A stretch of 64,000 nucleotides of DNA from positions 186,001 through 250,000 of the forward strand of contig DUNG01000023.1 of the NCBI GenBank assembly GCA_012839475.1, written 5' to 3'. Shown piece by piece: positions 16,515 through 25,791 of the stretch (position 1 is its first letter; each line of letters starts with the position of its first letter). The notes beneath the pieces are model-generated. The model ran no database searches. It worked only from the letters and a program-made list of their open reading frames with translations, and was not told the origin of the DNA. Both the position numbers and the translations under genes were made by a program. Source of the stretch: Petrimonas sp. (GTDB taxonomy: Bacteria; Bacteroidota; Bacteroidia; Bacteroidales; Dysgonomonadaceae).

Positions 16515-17924
16515 TTAACGGCTTATCCCGATGTCGCCTTGATGGGACGGGCTGGTTACAAGGTGGATGATTTGCTTACCAATTTCATCGGCCTCCAGCG
16601 CCGTTCCCGCTTCAGAGTATACGCGGATGATGGGTTCGGTGTTCGATTTGCGGAGATGCACCCACTTATCAGTGAAGTCGATTTTGACACCGTCTATATC
16701 GGTTACCTCTTGATCGCTGAACCGCTCTTTCATTGCTTGCAGTATTGCATCGGTATCCATACCCGGTTCAAGCTCCACTTTCTGTTTCGACATGAAGTAG
16801 GAGGGGTAAGATTTTCTTAGCTCCAACGGGCTTTTTCCTGAGCGGGCCAGGTAAGAGAGGAAGAGTGCGATACCCACGAGGGCATCTCGTCCGTAGTGTG
16901 CCGCGGGGTAGATAACACCCCCGTTCCCTTCTCCGCCAATCACGGCGTTTACCTTCTTCATCTTGGTCACCACGTTTACCTCTCCCACCGCGGCCGCGTA
17001 GTACTTGCCCCCTCGTTGGCGGGTGACATCCCTAAGCGCACGGGTAGAGCTCAGGTTGGAGACCGTGTTGCCAGGCGTGTGTTGCAACACGTAGTCGGCT
17101 ACCGCCACCAACGTGTACTCCTCGCCGAATGGTGTTCCATCTTCGTTATATATGGCCAGTCGGTCTACGTCGGGATCCACGGCGAAACCAACGGTGGCCC
17201 GTGAGTCCCGGGTGAGTGAGGCTAATTCGGTGAGATTTTGGGGGAGGGGTTCCGGGTTATGCGAAAAGTTCCCGTGAGGGGCACAGTGAAGCTTGAACAC
17301 CTTTTTAATACCCAGGGCATAGAGCAGTTCCGGAACGGCTATCCCTCCTACGGAGTTTATACAGTCGATCGCCACTTGGAAGTTGGCCGCCTTGATCGCT
17401 TCCACGTCCACCAGGTCGAGTGACAGGATACTCTGTATGTGCTCTTGTAGGTAGTTTTTCGTGGTGATCGTGCCCAACCCGTCAATGGGTGAGAAGAGAA
17501 AAGCTTCCTCTTCTGCTAGGGCGAGTATGCGTGCCCCCTCCTCGGCGTTAAGAAACTCTCCCTCGTGGTTTAACAGTTTCAGCGCGTTCCACTGCTTCGG
17601 GTTGTGGCTGGCTGTTATGACGATACCTCCTTGCGCATTGTCCTTAACCACGGCAATTTCGGTAGTGGGGGTGGTGGCCATGCCAATATCGGTCACGTCA
17701 CACCCCATACCTATCAGGCAGCCGGTTAGTATACGGTGCACCATATCCCCTGAGAGGCGTGCATCTCGACCCACGACGATTTTAGGACGTTCCACTTGGG
17801 AAGTCTCCTTGATAAACGTGGCATAGGCAGCGGTGAACTTCACGATGTCGAGCGGTGTGAGGTTTTCTCCCACATTACCCCCTATGGTACCTCTTATTCC
17901 GGAAATGGATTTGATTAATGTCAT
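16515..17924 (-). CDS. glmM: Phosphoglucosamine mutase (alpha-D-phosphohexomutase family)
   Basis: 469 residues. The phosphoserine loop T-A-S-H-N-P has Ser106; the metal loop is D250-P-D252-V-D254-R; the sugar-binding loop is G-E-G-N-G-G; the C-terminal phosphate loop includes R-K-S-N-T-E-P-I-I-R. GlmM makes glucosamine-1-phosphate for UDP-GlcNAc, feeding peptidoglycan and LPS. Bacteroidetes members are often labelled phosphomannomutase; S-I-S-G-I-R-G-T at the N-terminus and the envelope context favour GlmM. Gaps to its neighbours are 10-12 nt. Confidence 0.88.
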   Translation of the reverse strand: MTLIKSISGIRGTIGGNVGENLTPLDIVKFTAAYATFIKETSQVERPKIVVGRDARLSGDMVHRILTGCLIGMGCDVTDIGMATTPTTEIAVVKDNAQGGIVITASHNPKQWNALKLLNHEGEFLNAEEGARILALAEEEAFLFSPIDGLGTITTKNYLQEHIQSILSLDLVDVEAIKAANFQVAIDCINSVGGIAVPELLYALGIKKVFKLHCAPHGNFSHNPEPLPQNLTELASLTRDSRATVGFAVDPDVDRLAIYNEDGTPFGEEYTLVAVADYVLQHTPGNTVSNLSSTRALRDVTRQRGGKYYAAAVGEVNVVTKMKKVNAVIGGEGNGGVIYPAAHYGRDALVGIALFLSYLARSGKSPLELRKSYPSYFMSKQKVELEPGMDTDAILQAMKERFSDQEVTDIDGVKIDFTDKWVHLRKSNTEPIIRVYSEAGTALEADEIGKQIIHLVTSPSHQGDIGISR

Positions 17925-17936
17925 AACTTCTTCTTA

Positions 17937-18506
17937 TCAGTAAAAACCTTCAAAGCGGTACTCCACGTGGTCGTAGTAGGTGGGTTGATAGTTGGATTGA
18001 TCATATGATGACCCCATCTCGAAGGGTACGATTAGCTTGACCACCCCCTTATGCCCGATAAGTGGGACAGGTACCATCCATCCTGGTGTAGAATAGTGGC
18101 TTTTGGTGTTGCTGTTGACCTGTCCACGGTATAGCAGTGTTTGTGGGTGGGGACTCTGGATGGGGTCCAGATTGTCGTACCGGACGGTGTCATCGGTCAT
18201 AAAGTAGTTTAACCCTTTGAAACGGATATACACCTCGTCGCCCAGCGAGGCCTTTTGCTCTTTGTTTCCATAATCCACGATGTTGTAATAGACGCCAGTC
18301 GAAGCATCCTTGTAAAATTGGTTGCTTTTGAACTCGCCGCCTGACGGCAATGTCTCCAGTATTTCGATCCCATTTTTCTTGATAAACAGGTCGATGGCAC
18401 GGGCCTCTTCTTTCAGGTAGTCAGCGTACGTTTTTTTGTCTTTACAAGCAGTGAAAAGTATCAACAGCACGGTGATTAGGATGGGCGTGGCGCGTGAAAT
18501 TCTCAT
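17937..18506 (-). CDS. DUF4827 family lipoprotein
   Basis: 189 residues with a lipoprotein signal (L-I-L-F-T-A-C, Cys20). The rest agrees with the Bacteroidetes DUF4827 family, which has an FKBP-like look: D-E-V-Y-I-R-F-K-G, then S-T-P-G-W-M-V-P-V-P-L-I-G-H-K-G and V-P-F-E-M-G-S. Whether it has prolyl isomerase activity is unknown. It heads the run ending at secG. Confidence 0.8.
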   Translation of the reverse strand: MRISRATPILITVLLILFTACKDKKTYADYLKEEARAIDLFIKKNGIEILETLPSGGEFKSNQFYKDASTGVYYNIVDYGNKEQKASLGDEVYIRFKGLNYFMTDDTVRYDNLDPIQSPHPQTLLYRGQVNSNTKSHYSTPGWMVPVPLIGHKGVVKLIVPFEMGSSYDQSNYQPTYYDHVEYRFEGFY

Positions 18507-18607
18507 ATCTTATGTTTACAGTTTACAATCAGCTCAGTTGAGCTGCAAAAATACACAATTCGCGTTAAATAATTGGTGGTTCAGTTGAAATAAACCGCCT
18601 ACATTCT

Positions 18608-19666
18608 TTAAAATGGGTTAAATGCTTTTTTTATCTTCTTCTCGTATTGTTTGAGTCCTTTTGCGTATATCTCTAGCGCCTCTTCAAAGGGGCCGTGAAA
18701 CTCTCCTCCTGCCGCGTTCAGATGCCCTCCGCCGTTGAAGAATTCGGCGGCGAACTCGTTGCACGGGAACGATTGTCGCGAGCGGAAGGAGAGCTTGACC
18801 AGGCCATCCTCCTCCCGTATAAACGTGGAGAAGATGATATCCTTTATGCTGAGCGGAAAGTTTGCGAACCCTTCGGTATCACCCTTGTTAAACTCGAATT
18901 GGGCCTGGTCTTCCATAGACAGGTAGAGGAGCGCCGAGTGTAGCTCCGGGTAAACCTCCATTCGTTGGGAGAGCATGAAACCGAGTAGTCGGAAGCGTGA
19001 TTCGGAGTAGTTGTGGAACACGTTAGCGTAGATCTCATCCTTATCGATCCCCTTCCTTAAGAGCAGGCTGACAACCTCGTAAATCTCGGGATCGCTCGAG
19101 TTGAAGGTGAACCCTCCGGTATCGGTCATCATCCCACAGTAGATGCACTCCGCCTCCGCTTTCGTTAGATCGGGGTAGGCTCCTGCCTGTTTTAGGAAGC
19201 GGAACAGGAGCTCGCAAGTAGAGGCTATTTCCGGGTGGGAGATGGTGATGTCGAAACCCTCCCCTGGGAACGGGTGGTGGTCGATCAATACCTTCTTGGC
19301 GGGCGACTCTTCAAGGGGAAGGGCCATCGGTTCCACCCGCTTAAAGAGGTTGAAATCCAGGCAGAAAATCAGGTCAGCCGAGGTGAGGATGCGTTGTCCC
19401 GCCGTAGGGTTGTACTCGTACACCTCTACCTCGTTGGATCCCTCCATCCATCTTAGGAAGTGAGGAAAAGGGTTCGGGACAATTACCCGTACCTGCTTGC
19501 CCTGTCGTTTCAGAAAGTGGTACAGCGCGAGCGACGCACCCAGGGCGTCACCGTCCGGCGAGCGGTGCGTGGTAATCACGATCTCTTGGGAGACATGAAT
19601 AGCCTCCAATACCTGATCAACTTTTCGTTGCTGAATGATGGGTGTAATCAATGGGATATAGTGCAT
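18608..19666 (-). CDS. DHH-family phosphoesterase, NrnA-type (nanoRNase/pAp phosphatase)
   Basis: 352 residues. DHH domain motifs are H34-R-S-P-D38-G-D40, F-C-L-D-F and I-D-H-H; a DHHA1 domain ends with the F-N-G-G-G-H-x-N-A-A-G-G nucleotide motif. NrnA proteins degrade di- to pentanucleotides and dephosphorylate pAp; some cleave pApA from c-di-AMP turnover, which would link to cdaA in this window. It lies 15 nt after comEC and 101 nt before DUF4827. Confidence 0.87.
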   Translation of the reverse strand: MHYIPLITPIIQQRKVDQVLEAIHVSQEIVITTHRSPDGDALGASLALYHFLKRQGKQVRVIVPNPFPHFLRWMEGSNEVEVYEYNPTAGQRILTSADLIFCLDFNLFKRVEPMALPLEESPAKKVLIDHHPFPGEGFDITISHPEIASTCELLFRFLKQAGAYPDLTKAEAECIYCGMMTDTGGFTFNSSDPEIYEVVSLLLRKGIDKDEIYANVFHNYSESRFRLLGFMLSQRMEVYPELHSALLYLSMEDQAQFEFNKGDTEGFANFPLSIKDIIFSTFIREEDGLVKLSFRSRQSFPCNEFAAEFFNGGGHLNAAGGEFHGPFEEALEIYAKGLKQYEKKIKKAFNPF

Positions 19667-19681
19667 TTTCTTGCAAAAATA

Positions 19682-21652
19682 CTAATAAAAAATGGAATAG
19701 GCGCCATCGACGGTTACATCGTGTACCGCGACGCCTCGCTCGTTGCACTCTGCTTGTAGTTGACGGGCCGCGTAGCGAGGGATTGAGCTATCCAGGACAA
19801 TTACCTCAGGCAGGAACAGGCTAAGGAGGCGATCAACGTTGAAGTACCGGTATTCCGAAAGAATGAGGGTGTATAGCGGTAATGGTTCTTCGGCATGAAA
19901 CCGCTCTAACTCACCATTGGACAGCCTGAGAACACCCTTCGCGGGATGTGGCAGAAGCCCGTTTGTCGGGATCTCCACGTAGTGTCGCCTCTTTTTATAG
20001 AAAATGGCAATCTCGCTGCTTGAAGGCGCGTTAAAGACGACCAGTCGTGGTGGCTCACTGGTAATACGCTCGTGGATGCCAATGGCGAAGAAAAGCAGCA
20101 GGGAGCTTAGGGCGACCAACAGGGGACGGGAACGACGGCTCATGAGATGTTGCGCAAACAGGTAGATGAAAAAAAGGAGGAAGAAGAGCTGTGTGAGGGA
20201 AAGATGTTGGTCGGTCACCTGCGCGAAAGGGAGCGCCTCGGTGAACTGTACCACCCCCAACACGATGTTGATCAGTGTTTTTAATACCCATCGGAATAGC
20301 GCTTCCAACCATGAAAGCAGGGGCGACTGTAGGAACGAGAAGAGTGAAACGGCGACCAGGGGGACGGTTGCGTAGATAACGAGCGATATCAGCGGTACGA
20401 TCAATAGGTTCGCGATGAAGAAATAGGTGGGAAAAGAACCGAAAAAGTAAAGAACCAAGGGGAATACGCCTATTTGCGCGGATAGAGAGATGGTAGACAA
20501 GTCCCCAAAAAACTTGCTCACCCGGTTACGTGGGGTGTATAACTGGCGTAGCTTTGGTTGAAAAAAGAGAATCGCGAAGACTGCCATGAAGCTCATTAAG
20601 AAGCTGACGTCAAACAGGCTAAAAGGCTTGAACAGGAGGATGATAAAGGCGGCTGCGGCCAAGGTGTTATAGGTAAATCCGGAGCGCTTCAGGATCCGTC
20701 CCACGCAGTAGACGGTTAGCATGAATGAGGCCCGGGTGATGGGAGCCGACATCCCGGCGATCAGGGCATACGCCCATAGGGTGAGAATGACCAGGAGTTG
20801 TCGTACCACGAATGGCCGCCCCCGCTTGCCTAAAAACGAAAAGAGGAGGTTGATGACCGCGTAGATAATGCCGACGTGCAGCCCGCTGACAGCCAGCACG
20901 TGAGCGGTCCCGGAGGCTCGGAAGGCCTCTTGCAGGTCATCCGACAGGTAGGCTTTGTATCCTAAGGTGATTGCCGATATAAACGCCAGCGCATCTGGGT
21001 CGAGTTGAAAGGAGTGGTAAAATGTCAACACCTTAGCCCGACAGCGTTGTGACAGGATGGGTAGCGTAAGTCGTTGCCTCCCTGTTTTTTGCCAGTTCGA
21101 TGTCGGTACGTAGGCTGATCCGGCTACCCCCTTGATTTTCATGAAGCGTGGGTAGTTGAAGTCGTCCGGGTTGCCAAAGTTCTGGAAGGGTTGCAACCTA
21201 GCCCGGAACACCAGTTCTTCGCCAGGCATGAGCATTCGTGCCTGGTCACACTGCTGCAAGTAGAGGATGACCTTCTTATTCACGGGGTAATCGGTTTTCA
21301 CATGGCAGGCTATGGAGCGTGGCTTTGCTTCAGGGATGTCAACGAGTGTGCCGATATAATAGGCCTCATTACTTATGAAGTTGGGTTCTGCCCTCTTTTC
21401 ATGTTCTTGATATTGCAGGAGAGCTAAGGAGAAAAGGAAAAAAAAGACACCCGCCCCGAACAGCCAACGCAACGGGTACTGCCACTCACCCTTAAGGAAA
21501 AAAGAGACCAGCATAAGAAGTAGGCCAACGAGTGCCAGGAGGAGGATAACGCGTTGGATAACGGGGATATAGGCTGCCACCGCGATACCCGCGATAACAG
21601 GAAGAATAAGGCGTAAAAAAGGTGTCTTCCCAAATATGGTAAGTGTAGGCAT
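19682..21652 (-). CDS. ComEC/Rec2-family inner-membrane DNA uptake protein
   Basis: 656 residues. The N-terminal DUF4131 region has three hydrophobic stretches and an OB-like segment. The competence core follows (G-T-A-H-V-L-A-V-S-G-L-H-V-G-I-I, then G-M-S-A-P-I-T-R-A-S-F-M) with about eight membrane helices. The C-terminal tail is short, and I see no HxHxDH metallo-hydrolase motif in it, so the beta-lactamase-like nuclease domain appears absent, as in many Bacteroidetes ComEC. DNA transport is the family role; competence in this organism is not shown. It starts 7 nt after rpe. Confidence 0.88.
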   Translation of the reverse strand: MPTLTIFGKTPFLRLILPVIAGIAVAAYIPVIQRVILLLALVGLLLMLVSFFLKGEWQYPLRWLFGAGVFFFLFSLALLQYQEHEKRAEPNFISNEAYYIGTLVDIPEAKPRSIACHVKTDYPVNKKVILYLQQCDQARMLMPGEELVFRARLQPFQNFGNPDDFNYPRFMKIKGVAGSAYVPTSNWQKTGRQRLTLPILSQRCRAKVLTFYHSFQLDPDALAFISAITLGYKAYLSDDLQEAFRASGTAHVLAVSGLHVGIIYAVINLLFSFLGKRGRPFVVRQLLVILTLWAYALIAGMSAPITRASFMLTVYCVGRILKRSGFTYNTLAAAAFIILLFKPFSLFDVSFLMSFMAVFAILFFQPKLRQLYTPRNRVSKFFGDLSTISLSAQIGVFPLVLYFFGSFPTYFFIANLLIVPLISLVIYATVPLVAVSLFSFLQSPLLSWLEALFRWVLKTLINIVLGVVQFTEALPFAQVTDQHLSLTQLFFLLFFIYLFAQHLMSRRSRPLLVALSSLLLFFAIGIHERITSEPPRLVVFNAPSSSEIAIFYKKRRHYVEIPTNGLLPHPAKGVLRLSNGELERFHAEEPLPLYTLILSEYRYFNVDRLLSLFLPEVIVLDSSIPRYAARQLQAECNERGVAVHDVTVDGAYSIFY

Positions 21653-21659
21653 TATCGTG

Positions 21660-22310
21660 TTACAACATCTTCAACGCTTGAATGGTCCTGATGGGGTCGT
21701 CTGCGTTGAAGACGTAACTGCCTGCGACCAGCGCGTCTGCCCCGGCTTCAACCAGTTTTTTTCCTGTTTCAAGATTGACACCACCGTCCACTTCGATGAG
21801 CGTAGAAAGATTTCGACGAACGATCATCTCCTTGAGGCGAGCCACTTTTTCCACGGAACTCTCGATGAACTGTTGTCCCCCAAATCCCGGGTTTACCGAC
21901 ATGAGCAACACCATGTCCAGTTCAGGGAGAATCTCTTCCAATACAGATAGGGGCGTGTGGGGGTTTAGCGTGACCGCTGGCCTCATCCCCCTCTCTCGAA
22001 TTTGCTGTACCACCCGATGTAGGTGCGAGCACGCCTCGTAATGTACGTTCATGAACGTGGAGCCGGTGGCCGCCACTTCATCGATGAACTTTTCCGGCTG
22101 CACGATCATCAGGTGGGTATCCAGGGGTTTTCGGGTAATCTTTTTGAGAAGGTCGGTCACAGCGAATCCGAACGAGATGTTGGGCACGAAAACACCATCC
22201 ATTATATCCAAATGAATCCAGTCTGCCTTGCTTCGGTTCAACATATCGATCTCTTTCTCGAGGTTTAAAAAGTCGGCCGCCAAGAGGGACGGTGCCACGA
22301 TGGTACTCAT
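21660..22310 (-). CDS. rpe: Ribulose-phosphate 3-epimerase
   Basis: 216 residues, the family length. It interconverts ribulose-5-phosphate and xylulose-5-phosphate. TIM-barrel and metal residues are visible in W-I-H-L-D-I-M-D-G-x-F-V-P-N-I-S-F-G, V-N-P-G-F-G-G-Q and E-V-D-G-G-V-N. It is first in a run with comEC and the DHH gene. Confidence 0.95.
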   Translation of the reverse strand: MSTIVAPSLLAADFLNLEKEIDMLNRSKADWIHLDIMDGVFVPNISFGFAVTDLLKKITRKPLDTHLMIVQPEKFIDEVAATGSTFMNVHYEACSHLHRVVQQIRERGMRPAVTLNPHTPLSVLEEILPELDMVLLMSVNPGFGGQQFIESSVEKVARLKEMIVRRNLSTLIEVDGGVNLETGKKLVEAGADALVAGSYVFNADDPIRTIQALKML

Positions 22311-22579
22311 GCTTCGTTGTCGTTTGAATTCTTAAAACAGTAATGCCCGAACAGATGCGGTTATTCACTTTGCCGCCTATGCCCTGGGGAATTGTACCCA
22401 AAGGTATTAAAAATCTTTCTATACCGAAAATGAAAAATGATTTCTAAAGCGGGATATCCGTGCAACCGGTTAAATGAGTGCTCCTGGAAAATAATCGCAT
22501 CACCTGTCAATGCAGTTTTCGCTGGACTACATGACCTTTTTTTAGCCTTTGGATTAGTTAGAGGGAGGTGGTGAGTTGT

Positions 22580-22747
22580 CTAATTAATGATAAACGTTTT
22601 GTCGGGTAAGGGGAAGTCCCTTCTCGTGTAGTTACATCGGGCGAACTGCTTGATCACTTCCAACGTCATTTGCGTCGGTTTCGCTTTCAGCTGATTCGCG
22701 GGGTTGGGCATATGTCTGTTTTGGGGTTTAGGGTCGCTCATCTGCAT
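22580..22747 (-). CDS. Small hypothetical protein (55 residues)
   Basis: An ATG-to-stop frame of 55 codons lies in a 566-nt gap that has no other gene. The N-terminal half is polar and rich in Pro, Asn and Gln, probably disordered. The C-terminal half is ordered-looking: M-T-L-E-V-I-K-Q-F-A-R, then F-P-L-P-D-K-T-F-I-I-N at the very end. The pattern K-Q-F-A-R followed about 12-15 residues later by a closing F-I-x-N recalls small uncharacterised Bacteroidales proteins, from memory only. No promoter was found upstream. The rest of the gap (22311-22579 and 22748-22876) shows nothing else beyond a TATCTTCG element at 22840. Confidence 0.5.
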   Translation of the reverse strand: MQMSDPKPQNRHMPNPANQLKAKPTQMTLEVIKQFARCNYTRRDFPLPDKTFIIN

Positions 22748-22876
22748 GCGTTTTTGTAGATGTAAAACGGCGGAGAACTGGTTTTATTGCCATTGATGCA
22801 AAAAAAGGTGAAAAGTCGCGGTAACATGCTCAATTTGCCTATCTTCGCGTAGATTTAACGTTAAAAATTAAATGAT

Positions 22877-23989
22877 ATGAGAAAAGTGTTCAATTTGATC
22901 ATACTGGGCGTTTTGTTGATCTCCTGTCAGACTAACAGCCGGTATACAATTCAAGGTACCGTTGCCCATGAGGTGTACGAGGGCGCCAATGTTTTTATGC
23001 AAGTGATGACGGCCGATGCGATGGAGAACATCGATACGGCAATCGTGATTGATGGCTCTTTTACCTTCACTGGACAGGTAGATTCCGCGGTCTTGCGTTT
23101 TATCACATTAGATGAAACGGTACAAGCGAGGTTGGGAGCTAGGGTGCCAGTACTGCTCGAACCGGGAACCCTGACGATAGCGATTGATTCTGTCGTTACG
23201 GTAACTGGTTCCAAGGTGAACGAAGCCTACACCGTGTTAAGGGAAAAGCAGCGAGAAACCCATTATGCCCTTCTTAATATCACAACAAGTTACGCTCAAG
23301 CAAAACGGGACGGTACGCTAACCGAAGCCATGGAAGAGCAACTAACTAACGATTACGACCGTATTAACAGCGAATTGATAGAGTCAACCTTTGAATTCAC
23401 AAAGGATAACATGGGGAACGAGCTGGGAGGATACATGTTCATCACCTCTCATTCCATGTTCGAGCCAGATAGGCAGCAGGAGTTGCTTGACTTGGCCAAC
23501 GATGCGTTCAAAGCTCGCGAGGATGTGAGTCGCGTAATTAAGCGATTGGAAAATCTGGCAAATGTAGCTATCGGGAAATCGTTCGTAGATATCACCTCGA
23601 AGGATCCGAAAGGAAACGAGGTGTCGCTATCCGATTACGCGGGTAAGGGTAAGTACGTGCTGGTAGATTTCTGGGCAGCCTGGTGTGGACCTTGCCGTAA
23701 CGAGATGCCTAACGTTGTAGAGGCGTACAAGAAGTACAAGGAGAAGGGGCTGGAGATAGTCGGTGTATCCCTGGACCGTACCCACGAAGAGTGGACGAAG
23801 GGTATCAGCGAACTGGAGATGACCTGGCCGCAGATGTCCGACCTGAGCTTCTGGCAAAGCCCTGTGGTGGAAGCGTACGCTATCAGGGGGATTCCTCATA
23901 CCGTGCTTCTTGACCCGGATGGGGTGATTATCGCGAAAGACCTTAGGGGTGAGCAGTTGGAGGCGAAGTTGGCTGAACTGATGCCTTAA
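22877..23989 (+). CDS. TlpA-family thiol-disulfide oxidoreductase lipoprotein with DUF4369 domain
   Basis: 370 residues. Lipoprotein signal V-L-L-I-S-C (Cys17). An N-terminal DUF4369 beta-domain (about 22-120) and a helical linker lead to a C-terminal thioredoxin fold with W-C-G-P-C (Cys270, Cys273) and the cis-Pro loop R-G-I-P-H-T. Such proteins act in the periplasm or at the outer membrane as disulfide reductases or isomerases; the substrate is unknown. TATCTTCG at 22840-22847 may be its -7 element. Confidence 0.88.
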   Translation: MRKVFNLIILGVLLISCQTNSRYTIQGTVAHEVYEGANVFMQVMTADAMENIDTAIVIDGSFTFTGQVDSAVLRFITLDETVQARLGARVPVLLEPGTLTIAIDSVVTVTGSKVNEAYTVLREKQRETHYALLNITTSYAQAKRDGTLTEAMEEQLTNDYDRINSELIESTFEFTKDNMGNELGGYMFITSHSMFEPDRQQELLDLANDAFKAREDVSRVIKRLENLANVAIGKSFVDITSKDPKGNEVSLSDYAGKGKYVLVDFWAAWCGPCRNEMPNVVEAYKKYKEKGLEIVGVSLDRTHEEWTKGISELEMTWPQMSDLSFWQSPVVEAYAIRGIPHTVLLDPDGVIIAKDLRGEQLEAKLAELMP

Positions 23990-24087
23990 TTGTTGCTTGA
24001 AAGTACATCAATTTCAAGTAGCCGGTACTACGTTTGAGGAGCGGTCGAGTCAACCGGTGGAAATTACTGTTGTGATGTTTTAAAACG

Positions 24088-25239
24088 ATGAACGTACGTA
24101 AAGAGTCCAATAAGAATAGACGATTAGAGCGAGTGAGCAGGAGGTCTCCCCGAGGAGGCCTCTTGCTGCTTTGTTGTCTCCTCCTCTCTTCGCTTCTTTT
24201 CACGGGAACGCTTTGGGCTCAAGAACGGCCGTTCACGGTGATTATCGATCCCGGTCACGGGGGCAAAGACCCGGGGGCGGTGGGCGCCACCTCTAAGGAG
24301 AAGGAGATCGTCTTGTCGGTGGCTCTTAAGCTGGGACGGATGATCGAGAAGGGGCATCCCGATGTGAAGGTGCTGTACACGCGCAACGAGGATCGCTTCG
24401 TGGAATTGAACAAGCGGGCCGAGATAGCCAATAAGGCGAAGGGCGACCTCTTTATCTCCATCCACTGTAACGCGGTGGACAGGCGACGCACCTCTCCCCG
24501 GGGAGTGGAGACGTTTGTCCTGGGGTTGCACCGTAGCAAGGACAACCTGGATGTGGCGAAAGCTGAGAACGCGGTCATCATGTACGAGGAGGACTACTCG
24601 GTGAAGTACGAGGGGTTTAATCCCAATGAGCCGGAATCGTACATCATCTTCGAGTTCATGGCCAACGAGTTTCTCGACCAGAGCGTGCGTTTTGCAACGA
24701 TGGTTCAGAATCAGCTGGTATCGAACTCTAAGCGGGAGAACAGGGACGTACGGCAAGCCGGTTTTTTGGTGCTAAGGGAGGTTGCTATGCCGAGCGTCCT
24801 CATCGAGCTGGGCTATATCAGTCATCGCCAGGAGGAGGGTTACCTGAAAAGCGAGAGCGGACAAACGTCGCTCGCGACCTCAATCTACAATGCTTTCCAC
24901 CAGTACAAGAGGGAGCACGACAAGAAGAGCCACGTCTTTGGTACTACGGGTAACAACACTTCTTCGCCAGCAGGGAGCGCCGCATCGAGCCAGGGTGTTG
25001 CTCCCGGTGTGAAGGAGTACCGGGTGCAGTTCTTGACCTCTTCCAGGGAATACGAGAGCGGAGCCTCCGTGTTCAAAGGGCTGCATCCGGTTAGTGTTTA
25101 CAAAGAGGGTGCAACCTATAAGTACACGTTCGGTAGCACCAGGAGCCATGAGGAGAGCCAAAGGACCCTCCGGGAGGTACGGAAAAAATTCAAGGATGCT
25201 TTTATCGTTGAATTTGTCGACGGGAAACGGGTGAAGTAG
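24088..25239 (+). CDS. N-acetylmuramoyl-L-alanine amidase (Amidase_3) with C-terminal SPOR-like segment
   Basis: 383 residues. A signal-anchor or signal peptide spans about residues 25-47 (L-L-L-L-C-C-L-L-L-S-S-L-L-F, cleavage likely after L-W-A). The Amidase_3 domain has zinc ligands in D-P-G-H-G-G, the downstream Glu, F-I-S-I-H-C-N-A and the catalytic Glu in V-L-I-E-L-G-Y-I-S. Residues about 310-383 (E-Y-R-V-Q-F-L-T-S-S ending in A-F-I-V-E-F-V-D-G) look like a SPOR-type peptidoglycan-binding domain. It cleaves the amide bond between MurNAc and the stem peptide, likely at division. The hairpin at 25380 probably ends the transcript. Confidence 0.88.
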   Translation: MNVRKESNKNRRLERVSRRSPRGGLLLLCCLLLSSLLFTGTLWAQERPFTVIIDPGHGGKDPGAVGATSKEKEIVLSVALKLGRMIEKGHPDVKVLYTRNEDRFVELNKRAEIANKAKGDLFISIHCNAVDRRRTSPRGVETFVLGLHRSKDNLDVAKAENAVIMYEEDYSVKYEGFNPNEPESYIIFEFMANEFLDQSVRFATMVQNQLVSNSKRENRDVRQAGFLVLREVAMPSVLIELGYISHRQEEGYLKSESGQTSLATSIYNAFHQYKREHDKKSHVFGTTGNNTSSPAGSAASSQGVAPGVKEYRVQFLTSSREYESGASVFKGLHPVSVYKEGATYKYTFGSTRSHEESQRTLREVRKKFKDAFIVEFVDGKRVK

Positions 25240-25379
25240 GGGGCATGGGAGGATATTTCTTCATGGGTAGAGCCGTGTATAGGGGGAAGTTTAGGGGCGC
25301 ACAAAATAGAATTATTCTAAATAGCGGTTTTCTCGTGATTCTCCTTGAAACGCATTGCGTAAGTGGCTTTAACAACAAG

Positions 25380-25402
25380 AAAACGGGTTGCGCCGTTTTT
25401 TT
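25380..25402 (+). terminator. Terminator downstream of the amidase gene
   Basis: A 7-bp stem (AAAACGG at 25380-25386, CCGTTTT at 25393-25399) with a 6-nt loop is followed by further T residues to 25402. It lies about 140 nt past the stop codon. Confidence 0.6.
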
Positions 25403-25791
25403 CAGGTCGTAAATAGTCGGCTTATATTCGCTTGTTAATCAGTTCTATCTGCAAATCGTGCATGGATTATGCGCTTGAAAATGAGCGCTGTGTCTCTATG
25501 CGGTTGATAGATAGGGTGATTTGGAAAATGGGAGGTCAATTAATGGCGGGTGCATTTTTTTTTCTCATTTTTTTTTTGAATATTTGTACTCCCGTTTTTG
25601 AAAAACATTCAAGAGAGAAGGTCAATGTGCAGGTGTTAAGTAAGGGGATTGAATAGAGCTTTCGCTCCCCGAACAAATAACCCAAATAAGTGCTACATGA
25701 GGCCCTCTCGTTTTCTTGAATAGCTAACTAAAATGAATGAGAGCAAAATAGAAGGGAATTAACCAGAAAGGAGCAAAAGATATAGGACTAC
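25403..25791 (+). other. Upstream region of dnaA, no gene supported
   Basis: The stretch is AT-rich with T-runs at 25556-25579. TATATTCG (25423-25430) resembles a -7 element. I looked for DnaA boxes (TTATCCACA and near variants) on both strands and saw none, so I do not call an origin. A 74-codon frame at 25432-25656 has atypical composition and is not called. Confidence 0.5.

Noticed and set aside
25432-25656. 74-codon frame upstream of dnaA
   Set aside because: The T-run gives a chance hydrophobic stretch; composition and position in a promoter region argue against a gene.
25403-25791. Possible origin of replication in front of dnaA
   Set aside because: No cluster of DnaA boxes or 13-mer-like AT repeats was seen. 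A cumulative GC-skew over the whole chromosome would be decisive; it cannot be done from this window.
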